The translations under genes and the position numbers were made by a program. Positions 48,155-56,130 of a DNA stretch of 64,000 nt are shown here, one piece after another. The notes under the pieces were generated by a model that was not told the origin of the DNA, searched no databases, and saw only the letters and a program-made list of their open reading frames with translations. Every line of letters starts with the position of its first letter. Position 1 is the first letter of the stretch. Source of the DNA: Paenibacillus dendritiformis (lineage in GTDB: Bacteria > Bacillota > Bacilli > Paenibacillales > Paenibacillaceae); NCBI RefSeq assembly GCF_021654795.1, contig NZ_AP025344.1, positions 5,270,501 through 5,334,500 of the forward strand. The letters run 5' to 3'.

Positions 48155-48532
48155 ATGATGTTCACCCCGGTAGGGTTCGCAGGCTATATTATCATTGGAC
48201 TGGCCCTGCTCGCCAGGACGCTCGGCTGGATAACGAGTTCCTTCCTGTTCGCCGCGCTGATTATTGCCGGCTTCATCTGCTTCGGCATCGTAGAGAGCCG
48301 TTGGGGACGGCGGCACTGGCTTGTCCGCTATCTCGATTATACGCCGCTGATGGTCCTCGTCATCGCCTATGTCGTCGCCGGGAGCGCGGTTCCCCAATAC
48401 GCGGCGATCGCGCTGCTGCTCCCGCTCGGCGCCGCCAGCTCCTTCGGGGCCGTCCGGCTCGCGCGCACGAAGAAGTACCGGACGATGCCGGTCATCGACG
48501 AGCATAAGAAGGAGCCGCCCAAGTTCCGGTGA
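48155..48532 (+). CDS. small membrane protein of unknown function
   Basis: A 125-residue protein with about four hydrophobic segments (FAGYIIIGLALLARTLGW, FLFAALIIAGFICFGIV, TPLMVLVIAYVVAGSAV, AAIALLLPLGAASSFGAVRLA) and a basic C-terminal tail (KKYRTMPVIDEHKKEPPKFR). It lies 41 bases after the glycosyltransferase, so probably same operon. No family recognised. Confidence 0.65.
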   Translation: MMFTPVGFAGYIIIGLALLARTLGWITSSFLFAALIIAGFICFGIVESRWGRRHWLVRYLDYTPLMVLVIAYVVAGSAVPQYAAIALLLPLGAASSFGAVRLARTKKYRTMPVIDEHKKEPPKFR

Positions 48533-48572
48533 ACTAGCGCCATGCCCGCGCTTCGGACACTCTATCACGTAT

Positions 48573-48599
48573 AAAAAAAGAGGCCCTTCGGCCTCTTTT
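48573..48599. terminator. bidirectional terminator
   Basis: GAGGCC-CTTC-GGCCTC hairpin with A-run before and T-run after, between the convergent membrane protein and NlpC/P60 genes. Suitable for both strands. Confidence 0.9.
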
Positions 48600-48611
48600 C
48601 CTATTCCCCAC

Positions 48612-49466
48612 TTATTTCAGCACGCTGCCGCCGAACAGGAAGCGATGCTCCCAAGCGGTGTTGAGCACATTGTCGACCCGGACGCCGCCCGATTTTTTGG
48701 AGTACGTATGCAAAATTTTGCCGTCTCCCAAGTAAATCCCGACATGCGTAATCCGCTCCGTGCTCTTGTTGACGTTTTTATAAGCGGAGGCCTTGGAGCC
48801 TTTATAGGACATGAAGAACATGAGATCGCCGCGCTTCAGTTGGCTGATGCTTGTCTTCGGCGTGGAATTGGACTTAATCCAGCTTCCTTGCTTGCGGGAA
48901 TCCGTCGGCAGCACGATGCCGAGCGCTTCCTTATACGCTTGTCTTACGAAGGCGGAGCAATCAAACGTTTTGGTGCTGTTCCGGTTGGAGCCGAATTCGT
49001 ATGGCGTGCCCAAATATTTGTTGCCGACCTGGATCACCTTCTCGATTTTGGCCGCCCGGCTAGAAGCGGAGGCCGTCTGGGAATCTTCACTGGCTCCCGG
49101 AGTGCTGACCGAAGGCTTGTCAGCTGGCGGATTGCCTGCAGAGGATGCGCCCGCCTTTATGTATTTGCTGCTCGTGCTTATATATCCGGTATTGCCTTTG
49201 TCATCCTGAACTTTGTACCAGTAGCTGTTATGCTTGTCCAAAATAGCGACTGTCTCGCCTTTCTTCATTAAGCGGATAACCGACGCCGAAGTGGAAGGAC
49301 TTGTGCGCAGATTAACGGAAGCAATGATGTCGCCCTTCTGAATGCTCGCAGCGGCCTGTGCCGTCGCAGCTGCGGCTTGCGGAGCTGCCGCCGCGTGAGA
49401 TCCCCCCGCGAATACTTGTCCGGCCATCGTAACCATCAATAATCCTAGCAGTAGTTGTTTTTTCAT
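48612..49466 (-). CDS. NlpC/P60 family cell-wall hydrolase with SH3 domain
   Basis: A 284-residue secreted endopeptidase. Signal peptide (KKQLLLGLLMVTMAGQVFAGGSHA), one bacterial SH3 domain (about residues 45-100: GDIIASVNLRTSPSTSASVIRLMKKGETVAILDKHNSYWYKVQ...GYIST), a Ser/Pro linker, then NlpC/P60. The catalytic Cys is in 'FDCSAFVRQAYK' and the His in 'ITHVGIYLGDGKILHT'. It probably cuts the D-Glu-diaminopimelate bond. GGAGGA lies just before the ATG; a longer frame would put the signal peptide inside. Confidence 0.93.
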   Translation of the reverse strand: MKKQLLLGLLMVTMAGQVFAGGSHAAAAPQAAAATAQAAASIQKGDIIASVNLRTSPSTSASVIRLMKKGETVAILDKHNSYWYKVQDDKGNTGYISTSSKYIKAGASSAGNPPADKPSVSTPGASEDSQTASASSRAAKIEKVIQVGNKYLGTPYEFGSNRNSTKTFDCSAFVRQAYKEALGIVLPTDSRKQGSWIKSNSTPKTSISQLKRGDLMFFMSYKGSKASAYKNVNKSTERITHVGIYLGDGKILHTYSKKSGGVRVDNVLNTAWEHRFLFGGSVLK

Positions 49467-49796
49467 GTCATCCTCCTTGTTGTCCTGACCATGCTGTAAT
49501 GTGACGTTGCAACGGAATATTGAGTTGTTGTTCATATGAACAAGATGTCAAAGAATAGCATATTTTAATAGTTATACTAAAAATGTTATGACATCCCATA
49601 AACAACTTGCCCTAATTATAAATAGAGCCGGACAAAGGAAGCCATCCGACAATCTGCTTAAAAATAGACAAAATTGTAACTTTATCTAGGTCAATATGCC
49701 TATTACTAGTAAGAAAAAAGAATATTTTGTAACTATTCACCAGGGAATTGAGGTATATTATAGAAAACGATTGATGAACTGGAGAGGAGTGTTTTG
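49467..49796. other. AT-rich intergenic region between divergent genes
   Basis: AT-rich with no gene visible. It must hold promoters for the NlpC/P60 gene (left) and the membrane protein (right). A -10-like TATATTATA lies near 49753, about 40 bases before the right-hand start. Confidence 0.4.
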
Positions 49797-50831
49797 ATGG
49801 TTCGGATAGCTCGAAATTCCATTTCATGGCCATTTCTCATTCTATTATTGGTCGTGGCCGCCGATATTTCCATGCTGTTCACTTTCCCGTCGCCGCCTTC
49901 GCTCTTATCCCTGGGAGTAGCGCTCGATTTCATGCTCGTGGCGCCATTGCTTGTGTTCTGGCTAGGCTTGCGCCGGACGGTCAATGGGAGGCTGGTAGCC
50001 TTCGCCCGGGCCCTCGCCGCCGTCCTCGCCGGTTATGCCGCAGCCCGGCTGTTCGTGCCGATTCACGGAAGCGATCTCCGGCTGGCGCTTGACTCGGCCG
50101 CGCTTGGCGCCGGAATCGGCCTGGCGGCATATGCGCTCTACGGTGCGTCGCGGGTTCGAGCCGCCTGGCGCCAAGCGCGGAGCGGCGGCGCTTCTCCCGT
50201 CGATGCCATCCGGTTGGCCTTCGCCGGGACGGCATCCTCGGAGAAGCTGGGACGGCTGCTCGCGCATGAAGCCTCCATCGGCTACCATGCCTTCCTCAGC
50301 TGGCGGAAAAAGCCGCATAGGCCAGAGAACGCAGCCGCCTTCAGCGCAACGGAGCAGTCCGGCATGCTGGTCATCGTCATCGGGGCCATCCATTTGCTCG
50401 TCCTGGAAGGAATCGGCCTGCATTTTCTCGTGCACCTATGGTCTGCGGCAGCGGCATGGATCTTGTCGCTCTCCAACGTGTACCTCATCTTCGTCCTAAT
50501 CGCGGATTACCGCCTGACGAAGCTGAACCCGGTGTTGGTGACGGAACGCCTCATCCGAATCCGCATCGCGCATGATATCTGGACCGATATCCCCCGGGAT
50601 CGGCTTGCCGCCGTCCGGCTGTTGAAGGAACCGCTGCCGAATGACGAACTGCGCCATACGGCCGCCCCCTTGTTCGGCACGCCGAACATCATGCTGGAGC
50701 TGGCCGCCCCCGTCTCCGTCATGGGCCGGTTCGGAAGCTGCCGCGACCTGAAGCATGTCGCGCTCTGCCTCGATCAGCCGCATGAATTCATCGCGGTCTT
50801 GGAAGCGGAGGCGGACGGGTCCCTCTCCTAA
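49797..50831 (+). CDS. membrane protein of unknown function
   Basis: A 344-residue protein. Helical membrane segments at both the N-terminal (SWPFLILLLVVAADISMLF, LDFMLVAPLLVFWLGL) and middle region (MLVIVIGAIHLLVLEGIGLHFLVHLW, AAAAWILSLSNVYLIFVLI) are followed by a soluble C-terminal domain (about 240-344) with 'LIRIRIAHDIWTDIPRDRLAAVRLL'. That last part resembles a PH-like or beta-rich domain, but no family is recognised. GGAGAGGAG precedes the ATG. Single-gene unit ending at a strong hairpin. Confidence 0.7.
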   Translation: MVRIARNSISWPFLILLLVVAADISMLFTFPSPPSLLSLGVALDFMLVAPLLVFWLGLRRTVNGRLVAFARALAAVLAGYAAARLFVPIHGSDLRLALDSAALGAGIGLAAYALYGASRVRAAWRQARSGGASPVDAIRLAFAGTASSEKLGRLLAHEASIGYHAFLSWRKKPHRPENAAAFSATEQSGMLVIVIGAIHLLVLEGIGLHFLVHLWSAAAAWILSLSNVYLIFVLIADYRLTKLNPVLVTERLIRIRIAHDIWTDIPRDRLAAVRLLKEPLPNDELRHTAAPLFGTPNIMLELAAPVSVMGRFGSCRDLKHVALCLDQPHEFIAVLEAEADGSLS

Positions 50832-50840
50832 TCCGGGCGC

Positions 50841-50896
50841 AAAAAAGCGTGCAGTCCGAATCGGATTCGATCTCCGAGTCTTTCTGCACGCTTTTC
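50841..50896. terminator. bidirectional long hairpin terminator
   Basis: AAAAGCGTGCAG/CTGCACGCTTTT arms about 30 bases apart with inner GAATC symmetry, between two convergent genes. A-run upstream and T-run downstream. Confidence 0.8.
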
Positions 50897-50917
50897 TCTT
50901 TTCCCGGTCAGATCTGA

Positions 50918-51910
50918 TTATTTATACTTCACGTTCAAAAGCTGGCGCAGCTCGTCATTCGAGTATTGGCCTTTGATGCCCTTGATGTTTACCGTCAGCT
51001 TTTTGTCGGAGGCTGCTTCATTCCATTTCGATTTTAGCTGGTTTTGATTAACTAGCGTCTGGGAGGCGCCATCGGATACGACATACTGCCCGATATCCGG
51101 CCGGTAAGAGAGAAAGAGCAAATATTGCTGGCCGGCCTTCACCTTGTCCACGGATTGATAGAGCTGAATCGATGGCGACTCTGCCTCACCATACAAGGTG
51201 TCATCAATTCGCAAGACAGCCTCTTGATGCGAAGCCAGCGGATCGGCTCCGTTTTCCCGGATTTCACTCACGGAATCGACTCGTGCAACGACAACCAAAT
51301 CGGTTTTCCCATCAAGCATTTCTTCAATGTGATAGTAAGGAAAATCCGCCAAGACCGCTTCATCCGCCGAGGCCGGCGCGACAGAAGAATTTCTTAATTG
51401 CTTAAGGTCGCTCAAATCGTGAGACTGAGGCGTAGTCATCGTGGCGCGATTGCGGTTGTAGCTCATTATGGACGTGGTTCCGTACACTCCCTCGCCCGCC
51501 GTATCATGGTCCCCCAGAAATTGAGCATGCCCGAATTCGTGAGTCGTGGAGCTGAGACTGGCGTTCCAGACTTGATTCGGGAAATCGCGGGCCAACAGCC
51601 TCTTATTCACCTTAATGGTAAAGTAGGAGCTATATTTGCTGTACAGACCGTACCATGACTCAGGAAAGTCTCGGTAATAGCATTTATTGCTGGACGAGGA
51701 GTTCTCCGTCATGGTCGTACCCGCAGCCGCCGTCCAGTTTTTGGCCCCTCGCGCGCAGAGTCCGTTGTCATTGTCCGCACTCGCAAAAGTGATAGAATAT
51801 AAGTTCCACCCCGAAGAGATCGTATGGTTTTGAGCGGCGGAGGCCAACGGGGGCACAAGCGAGCCAAGCAGCAAGAAAGAGACGAAAACCGATAAAAATC
51901 TTGTTTTCAT
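50918..51910 (-). CDS. secreted metzincin zinc metalloprotease (snapalysin-like)
   Basis: A 330-residue protein with a signal peptide (KTRFLSVFVSFLLLGSLVPPLASAA). The active site is 'STTHEFGHAQFLGDHD', that is HExxH with an Asp at position 11, and the Met-turn follows in 'GTTSIMSYNRN'. HExxHxxGxxD plus SxMxY is the snapalysin type; here the Gly at position 8 is Phe, a departure. The C-terminal 150 residues (about 190-330; 'KTDLVVVARVDSVSEI...LYGEAESPSIQLYQ...GQQYLLFLSY') look like an unrelated beta domain. GAGGTTGATG precedes the chosen ATG. Confidence 0.82.
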   Translation of the reverse strand: MKTRFLSVFVSFLLLGSLVPPLASAAQNHTISSGWNLYSITFASADNDNGLCARGAKNWTAAAGTTMTENSSSSNKCYYRDFPESWYGLYSKYSSYFTIKVNKRLLARDFPNQVWNASLSSTTHEFGHAQFLGDHDTAGEGVYGTTSIMSYNRNRATMTTPQSHDLSDLKQLRNSSVAPASADEAVLADFPYYHIEEMLDGKTDLVVVARVDSVSEIRENGADPLASHQEAVLRIDDTLYGEAESPSIQLYQSVDKVKAGQQYLLFLSYRPDIGQYVVSDGASQTLVNQNQLKSKWNEAASDKKLTVNIKGIKGQYSNDELRQLLNVKYK

Positions 51911-52355
51911 TCGCATCAACCTCTTTTCTTATTCTTTTTTCGGCTTCTTTACCATGCTGTTTCTGTTGAATATGGGAGTGAAAAACAAATAGAAGGGCAT
52001 TTTCACAGGTGATGGGCAAATCGGAAGAAGGGCAAGGGTTGAGAACATGAAGCGAAGGCAAATCGCTTGCAGCGGCCTGGCGGCAAAGAGAATGCTGCAA
52101 TTGGAGTGTGCTTGAAATTAAACGAATCAGACTACGTTATTTCTCCCCTTTCGGACCCGGATTTTCTTTATCGCAAAGCAAAATCGATCGGTCAAGCGGG
52201 TATGTAGGAGAATTGCTTCGCCATAATAGAAGAGGTCATCGAACATCAACAACCATTATTAGGAATGTTTGTTAACGTAATCATATTTAAAAATGGAGAC
52301 TTTTGTCAATCTTTTTTTTGAAAAGAAATCCTCTGATCCGCTCGATCGCATAAAA
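51911..52355. other. intergenic region upstream of the metalloprotease
   Basis: About 450 bases, AT-rich toward the right (poly-T at 52312-52319). It should hold the promoter of the leftward metalloprotease. No gene or RNA element recognised. Confidence 0.3.
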
Positions 52356-52404
52356 GCGTTCAAAAGAGTCTGAACCGAATCAGAGTCTTCCGAACGCTTT
52401 TCCG
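52356..52404 (-). terminator. terminator of the CDF exporter gene
   Basis: AAAAGCGTTC/GAACGCTTTT arms with an inner GACTCTGATTCGG-type stem. The overall design resembles the hairpin at 50841, including GAATC/GAGTC inner elements. Confidence 0.7.
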
Positions 52405-52437
52405 TAACAAGAACATGATTCCCGGCAAGGCATCCGC

Positions 52438-53349
52438 TTAATGAGCCGCCCGGCCTTGCGGCCGCTGCTCCGCCCCGGACACCATCGGCTCGACGTGAAC
52501 GTGAACATGGGCGATATTATGCTTGCGCTGCATCCGCTGCTCGATATCGTCGCAGATGCGATGGCCCTCCACCAGGCTCAATCCCGCATCGACCAGCACG
52601 ACGACATCCACCAGCACCAGGCTTCCATGCAGCCGGGCCTTCACCTCGCGAATCGCCCGCACGCCTTCCGTGCTCTCCACCGTCTTCCGCAGCCGCTCCA
52701 GCTGCGCTTCGTCGAAGCCGTCCGTTAACGTATGGGTGGCCTCGCGGAAGATATTCCACGCCGTCTTGCAAATCAGAAGGCCGACGGTCAAGGCCGCCAG
52801 CGGGTCAAGCCAGTTGAGGCCGAATTGGGCGCCGAAAATACCGATGGCTGCGCCAATACTGACGAAGGCGTCGGAGCGGTTGTCCTGTGCCGCCGCCATA
52901 AGAGCCTGATTGCGGATCCGGGTCGCGAGACGCTTGTTGTAGGCATAGACGGCAAGCATAATGGCCGCGCTGCCCAAGGCGACCCAGCCGGTAACCGGGC
53001 TCGGGCTGCTCTCTTCCCCGGCGAACCAGGAGCGCGCGGTGGACAAAATGACTTGAATGCCAACCGTCGCCATAATGAAGGACGCGATCAGCGCCGCGAT
53101 GGTCTCCGCCCGCAAATGCCCGTACGGATGATCCCGATCCGGCGGCTTCTGCGAGATGCGCAGACCGATAAGGACGGCCGCCGAAGCGATAATATCGGTC
53201 AGGTTGTTCCACCCGTCGGCCTGCAGCGCTTGCGACTGATACATCCAGCCAACCAACAGCTTGGCGCCGGACAAGGCAATATAAGCGGCAATGCTAATCC
53301 ATGCCCCTTTTTCTCCCTGCTTCATATCCGCGTATACATCCGCACTCAC
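52438..53349 (-). CDS. cation diffusion facilitator (CDF) family exporter
   Basis: A 303-residue CDF transporter that exports divalent metals (Zn, Mn, Fe or Co) by H+ exchange. Six helices carry 'ALQADGWNNLTDII' (with the usual HS/D..D metal site reading D-G-W-N-N-L-T-D), 'DRDHPYGHLRAETIAALI' and 'AQDNRSDAFVSIGA'. The C-terminal cytoplasmic domain (LHGSLVLVDVVVLVDAGLSLVEGHRICDDIEQ..NIAHVHVHVEP) is complete. A GTG start has GGGGGAGGG seven bases upstream; an ATG 11 codons earlier lacks a site. Confidence 0.93.
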   Translation of the reverse strand: MSADVYADMKQGEKGAWISIAAYIALSGAKLLVGWMYQSQALQADGWNNLTDIIASAAVLIGLRISQKPPDRDHPYGHLRAETIAALIASFIMATVGIQVILSTARSWFAGEESSPSPVTGWVALGSAAIMLAVYAYNKRLATRIRNQALMAAAQDNRSDAFVSIGAAIGIFGAQFGLNWLDPLAALTVGLLICKTAWNIFREATHTLTDGFDEAQLERLRKTVESTEGVRAIREVKARLHGSLVLVDVVVLVDAGLSLVEGHRICDDIEQRMQRKHNIAHVHVHVEPMVSGAEQRPQGRAAH

Positions 53350-53627
53350 GGTCAAGCCCTCCCCCGCTATCTCTCCATCCAACTGTCACCGAGCTGTTAA
53401 AGTTTATCAGCGCTCATGTTGAGTTACTATCGTATCAGACGGATCCCGTGTGGGTCTACAGAAACAGTGTTGACCCCCCATACAACTCTTGAACCGGCAA
53501 CAACCTGTTGCTGCCAGGTAGAAAAGTTGGGACCGTTAATGAAAGTTGTTGAGAGGCAACACTGCTTCATCCTTTTAGCTTGTACCGGATAGGGGCGGCC
53601 TATACTTGCGGGGGCTATCGACAATCC

Positions 53628-54038
53628 CTAGATGAGACCATGCTTTCCTTTCAGCTCCAAAATCAATTCTTCGCTGCTCTTTGTCCCGGATGCAGGGCTC
53701 TCCTCGATAGTGGGTTCGGGATCGTGTGCGGGTTCCTCCAACTCCTTAAGTCTCTCATCATAACTCCATTCGCCTGCCGAGACCGTTTCAAAATAGAAAA
53801 ACCTCTTATCATCCTCCTGAGCATCCAGCGACTGGGCCAAAAACCACTCTTCCTCCAAATCTTTCTCGGTAAAGACCCGGGAACGATATAAAGTGAGTCC
53901 CATCTCCGTGAAGAAGATAGCAGAATCCAGCGGATGCATCCCATGTTCGCGAGTATGGAGAAATCTTGTCCAACGCCTCAACCAAGTCGTCTGCCTTCGT
54001 GCGAAAAACATGGAATCCATGGCAAATACAATGAGCAT
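53628..54038 (-). CDS. hypothetical protein at the prophage edge
   Basis: A 136-residue frame with a basic N-terminus (MFFARRQTTWLRRWTRFL) and an acidic C-terminus (EELKELEEPAHDPEPTIEESPASG). No family recognised and no clear ribosome-binding site. The region is less GC-rich than its flanks. It may be a small phage-edge gene or a non-coding frame. Confidence 0.4.
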   Translation of the reverse strand: MLIVFAMDSMFFARRQTTWLRRWTRFLHTREHGMHPLDSAIFFTEMGLTLYRSRVFTEKDLEEEWFLAQSLDAQEDDKRFFYFETVSAGEWSYDERLKELEEPAHDPEPTIEESPASGTKSSEELILELKGKHGLI

Positions 54039-54106
54039 GGTTTTTCTATGTTACCATTTTCCAAAGTATGGCGATAGAACCGGATAGCCTCATGGCAAAA
54101 GAGGGG

Positions 54107-54769
54107 CTATGCTTTCATTTGCTTGCACAGGCGCTCGACGACGACAGCGAGCTCGGCACGCGTGACCGGCTCATTCGGGGCAAACCCGAGACCGCGGCCC
54201 GCCATCACCCCATGGGCGATCGCATACTGGATCGACGATTCGGCCCAGTGGCCCGCATAATCCCGCTCCTCGGGCTGGCCTTGTCCTTCCCGCTGCTCTT
54301 CTACAAGCTTCATAAACTCCTGCCAGCGCGGCAGCACACGCGACGGGCAAGCCTTCCCGCTCCAGTGTCGGTGCGGAACGATTCGCTCCATGGCGATGCC
54401 GTGCTTCTCCGCCAACCGGGCGATTAGCTCCGCGGCCCGCCGCCAGGCCTTCGGCTCATCCATCCCCTCGTACATGCAGATCTCGACCCCAAACGATAAC
54501 AGATTGCCGGGGCCGTTGCCGTCCCCCGCATGCCAGCCCTGCTCATTTTCCCGCAAATGCTGATAGATCTCGCGGTCGTCAACCGTATAGTGCCAGCTTT
54601 TCTTCGTCCCGCCGCTTCCATTCAAAATATAGCGGGAATGCGCCTCGGCGGTAGCGCCGGGGGCCGGATTGTCCGTATTATGGATCGTAATATATTGCGG
54701 CTTCATCGGCCGGTTCGGCTTGTTCGGCCGCCCGTCGGGGAGCAGCCGCTGCTTAATGTCCAGACTCAT
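54107..54769 (-). CDS. N-acetylmuramoyl-L-alanine amidase with SLH domain
   Basis: A 220-residue phage-type endolysin. The Amidase_2 (PGRP-like) domain spans about residues 15-150: 'KPQYITIHNTDNPAPGATAEAH' (first Zn His), 'SWHYTVDDREIYQHLRENEQGWHAGDGNGPGN' and 'VPHRHWSGKACPSRVL' (second His and Cys). A single SLH domain (DYAGHWAESSIQYAIAHGVMAGRGLGFAPNEPVTRAELAVVVERL) replaces the usual SH3 or LysM repeats and would bind pyruvylated wall polymer. Last gene of the prophage late operon. Confidence 0.92.
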   Translation of the reverse strand: MSLDIKQRLLPDGRPNKPNRPMKPQYITIHNTDNPAPGATAEAHSRYILNGSGGTKKSWHYTVDDREIYQHLRENEQGWHAGDGNGPGNLLSFGVEICMYEGMDEPKAWRRAAELIARLAEKHGIAMERIVPHRHWSGKACPSRVLPRWQEFMKLVEEQREGQGQPEERDYAGHWAESSIQYAIAHGVMAGRGLGFAPNEPVTRAELAVVVERLCKQMKA

Positions 54770-54862
54770 CGTGTTGTCATCCTCTCATTTGTGTTGAAAA
54801 GAAAAAAGCCGCAACCTTCCTCGGCAGCGGCTGTCCTCATGACCATAGTTCCTCATATAGGC

Positions 54863-55081
54863 TTATACCTCGGCATGCTTCAGCAGATCGATCAGCTCCA
54901 GGCGAAGGCTATGCTCCGCATCCTCCTTCGGCATGAGCATGAAGCGGCACATATATTGAATGTCGGGTTCGAAATAGCGAATCAAGCGCAACAGAGCATC
55001 CTTGTCATGCTGCCGCGCCTGTTTCAGCCATTCGGCGAGCTCAGCTTCTGATATAACCGGTGAAGGGATTTGCGTTTCCAT
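54863..55081 (-). CDS. small sigma-region-2-like protein (RsoA-like)
   Basis: A 72-residue helical protein: 'AELAEWLKQARQHDKDALLRLIRYFEPDIQYMCRFMLMPKEDAEHSLRLELIDLL'. The pattern (L..A...D..AL..LI..F.P.I) matches the HTH_16-type domain found in RsoA, the co-sigma subunit of B. subtilis SigO. It overlaps the end of the upstream sigma-like gene by 58 bases in another frame, so the two are translated from one mRNA. It may complete a two-subunit sigma factor. Confidence 0.6.
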   Translation of the reverse strand: METQIPSPVISEAELAEWLKQARQHDKDALLRLIRYFEPDIQYMCRFMLMPKEDAEHSLRLELIDLLKHAEV

Positions 55082-55419
55082 TTGCTCACCGCCTGCTGGC
55101 TCAGATTCAGCTTCCTCGCAATCTGAACCTCTGTCTCGTTCTCTATATACAGGCTGTACAGAATAACCCGCCCCTTGTCACGGGGCAGTTCCTGCAGCAA
55201 TTGCCGGACGAGCATGCGGTTGTCGGCTTGCGCCGTAAAATCGGGAGCGGCGAAGGATTCCGCCCCCCATGGGATCTCGCGGTGGCGGGCCGCCTTCGCC
55301 CGGTATTGCAGCCTCCAGGCTCTGCGATACAATTCCTTGCGGACACGTTCCATAAGAGTCGTCTGCGGAGTCACTTCGTCATTCCTCCCCTTCGGATAGC
55401 TGTTCAAAAAGCCCGGCAT
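55024..55419 (-). CDS. sigma-70 region 4-type regulator (two-piece sigma partner)
   Basis: A 131-residue protein. The C-terminus is a sigma-70 region 4: 'ELPRDKGRVILYSLYIENETEVQIARKLNLSQQAVSKWKRKSLHRLYQKL'. There is no clear region 2, and the N-terminal half is basic and Arg-rich. The size is too small for a full sigma factor; SigO/Xpf-type late regulators of PBSX-like phages have this form. It may activate late prophage genes with the overlapping 72-residue partner. Confidence 0.65.
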   Translation of the reverse strand: MPGFLNSYPKGRNDEVTPQTTLMERVRKELYRRAWRLQYRAKAARHREIPWGAESFAAPDFTAQADNRMLVRQLLQELPRDKGRVILYSLYIENETEVQIARKLNLSQQAVSKWKRKSLHRLYQKLSSPNG

Positions 55420-55497
55420 TCCGTCCCCTTTGGCGCAAAACCGGCCTTTTGAACGCTCAGTTTATCTTGCGGCCTCGTTGGCGGCAGCGAACCCTGC

Positions 55498-55914
55498 TTA
55501 TTGGTTCTTGTCGCGAATCTCTCCCTTGCCGCGCAGCACCTCGACTGCCTGCTTGATGACCGGCGGCAGCGGGACGCCCAGGCGGCCGCCATTCTCAATG
55601 ATCGACAACAGCTCATTGGCCAAATAGAAAAAAATCGTCGCGTCCCGCAGCAAATGCTGGTCCCCCAGCACGCTGTCCACCTGATGCGCTACCGCCACGA
55701 CGAAAAAAATAAACACCTTGCGCGCGATGCCCATCAGCCCGATGCTGCTGCGCAGCCGCCCTTCGGCTCCGGCGGCCATCACGCCCGTCACGTAATCAAT
55801 CGCGACGATGATAAGCAGCACTTGCAGCAAGGCCGGCCAGCCGCCGAACAAAAACGCCACCGTCCCGCCCGCCGCCGCAAAGGCCGACTTCAAAAGCACG
55901 TCCAGTCTTTCCAT
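55498..55914 (-). CDS. phage holin family protein
   Basis: A 138-residue membrane protein of the toxin-secretion/phage-lysis holin family. Membrane segments: 'FAAAGGTVAFLFGGWPALLQVLLIIVAIDYVTGVMAAG' and 'ARKVFIFFVVAVAHQVDS', with 'FFYLANELLSIIENGGRLGVPLPPVIKQAVEVLRGK' at the end, all typical. GGAGGG precedes the ATG. It would open the membrane for the amidase two genes downstream. Confidence 0.92.
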   Translation of the reverse strand: MERLDVLLKSAFAAAGGTVAFLFGGWPALLQVLLIIVAIDYVTGVMAAGAEGRLRSSIGLMGIARKVFIFFVVAVAHQVDSVLGDQHLLRDATIFFYLANELLSIIENGGRLGVPLPPVIKQAVEVLRGKGEIRDKNQ

Positions 55915-55965
55915 GTGTGGTCCCTCCTTTGCGTGAAATAGCCCCCGGAAGGTGTCCGAGGGCGT

Positions 55966-55997
55966 GAAAAAAGCGCCTGCTTATGGCACGGCGCTTA
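55966..55997 (-). terminator. terminator between tail fibre and holin genes
   Basis: AGCGCC/GGCGCT arms with a 12-base loop and a following T-run on the minus strand. It would attenuate transcription before the lysis genes. Confidence 0.65.
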
Positions 55998-56130
55998 CTC
56001 TTGTTTTGTCTGTCACGATTTCTATGATGGCAGGTTTTATCATTACATTGGATCGCGTCTCGGCAACCCGTCCCTCATAACTTTAGCTAACCTTTAACCT
56101 CTTAATGCATCGAGTATAAATCTTGCTGAC

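Noticed and set aside
53460..53565. Inverted CAGTGTTG...CAACACTG pair as a prophage attachment site or structured RNA
   Set aside because: No second copy for an att site and no integrase seen; the stem is short with a loop of about 90 bases.
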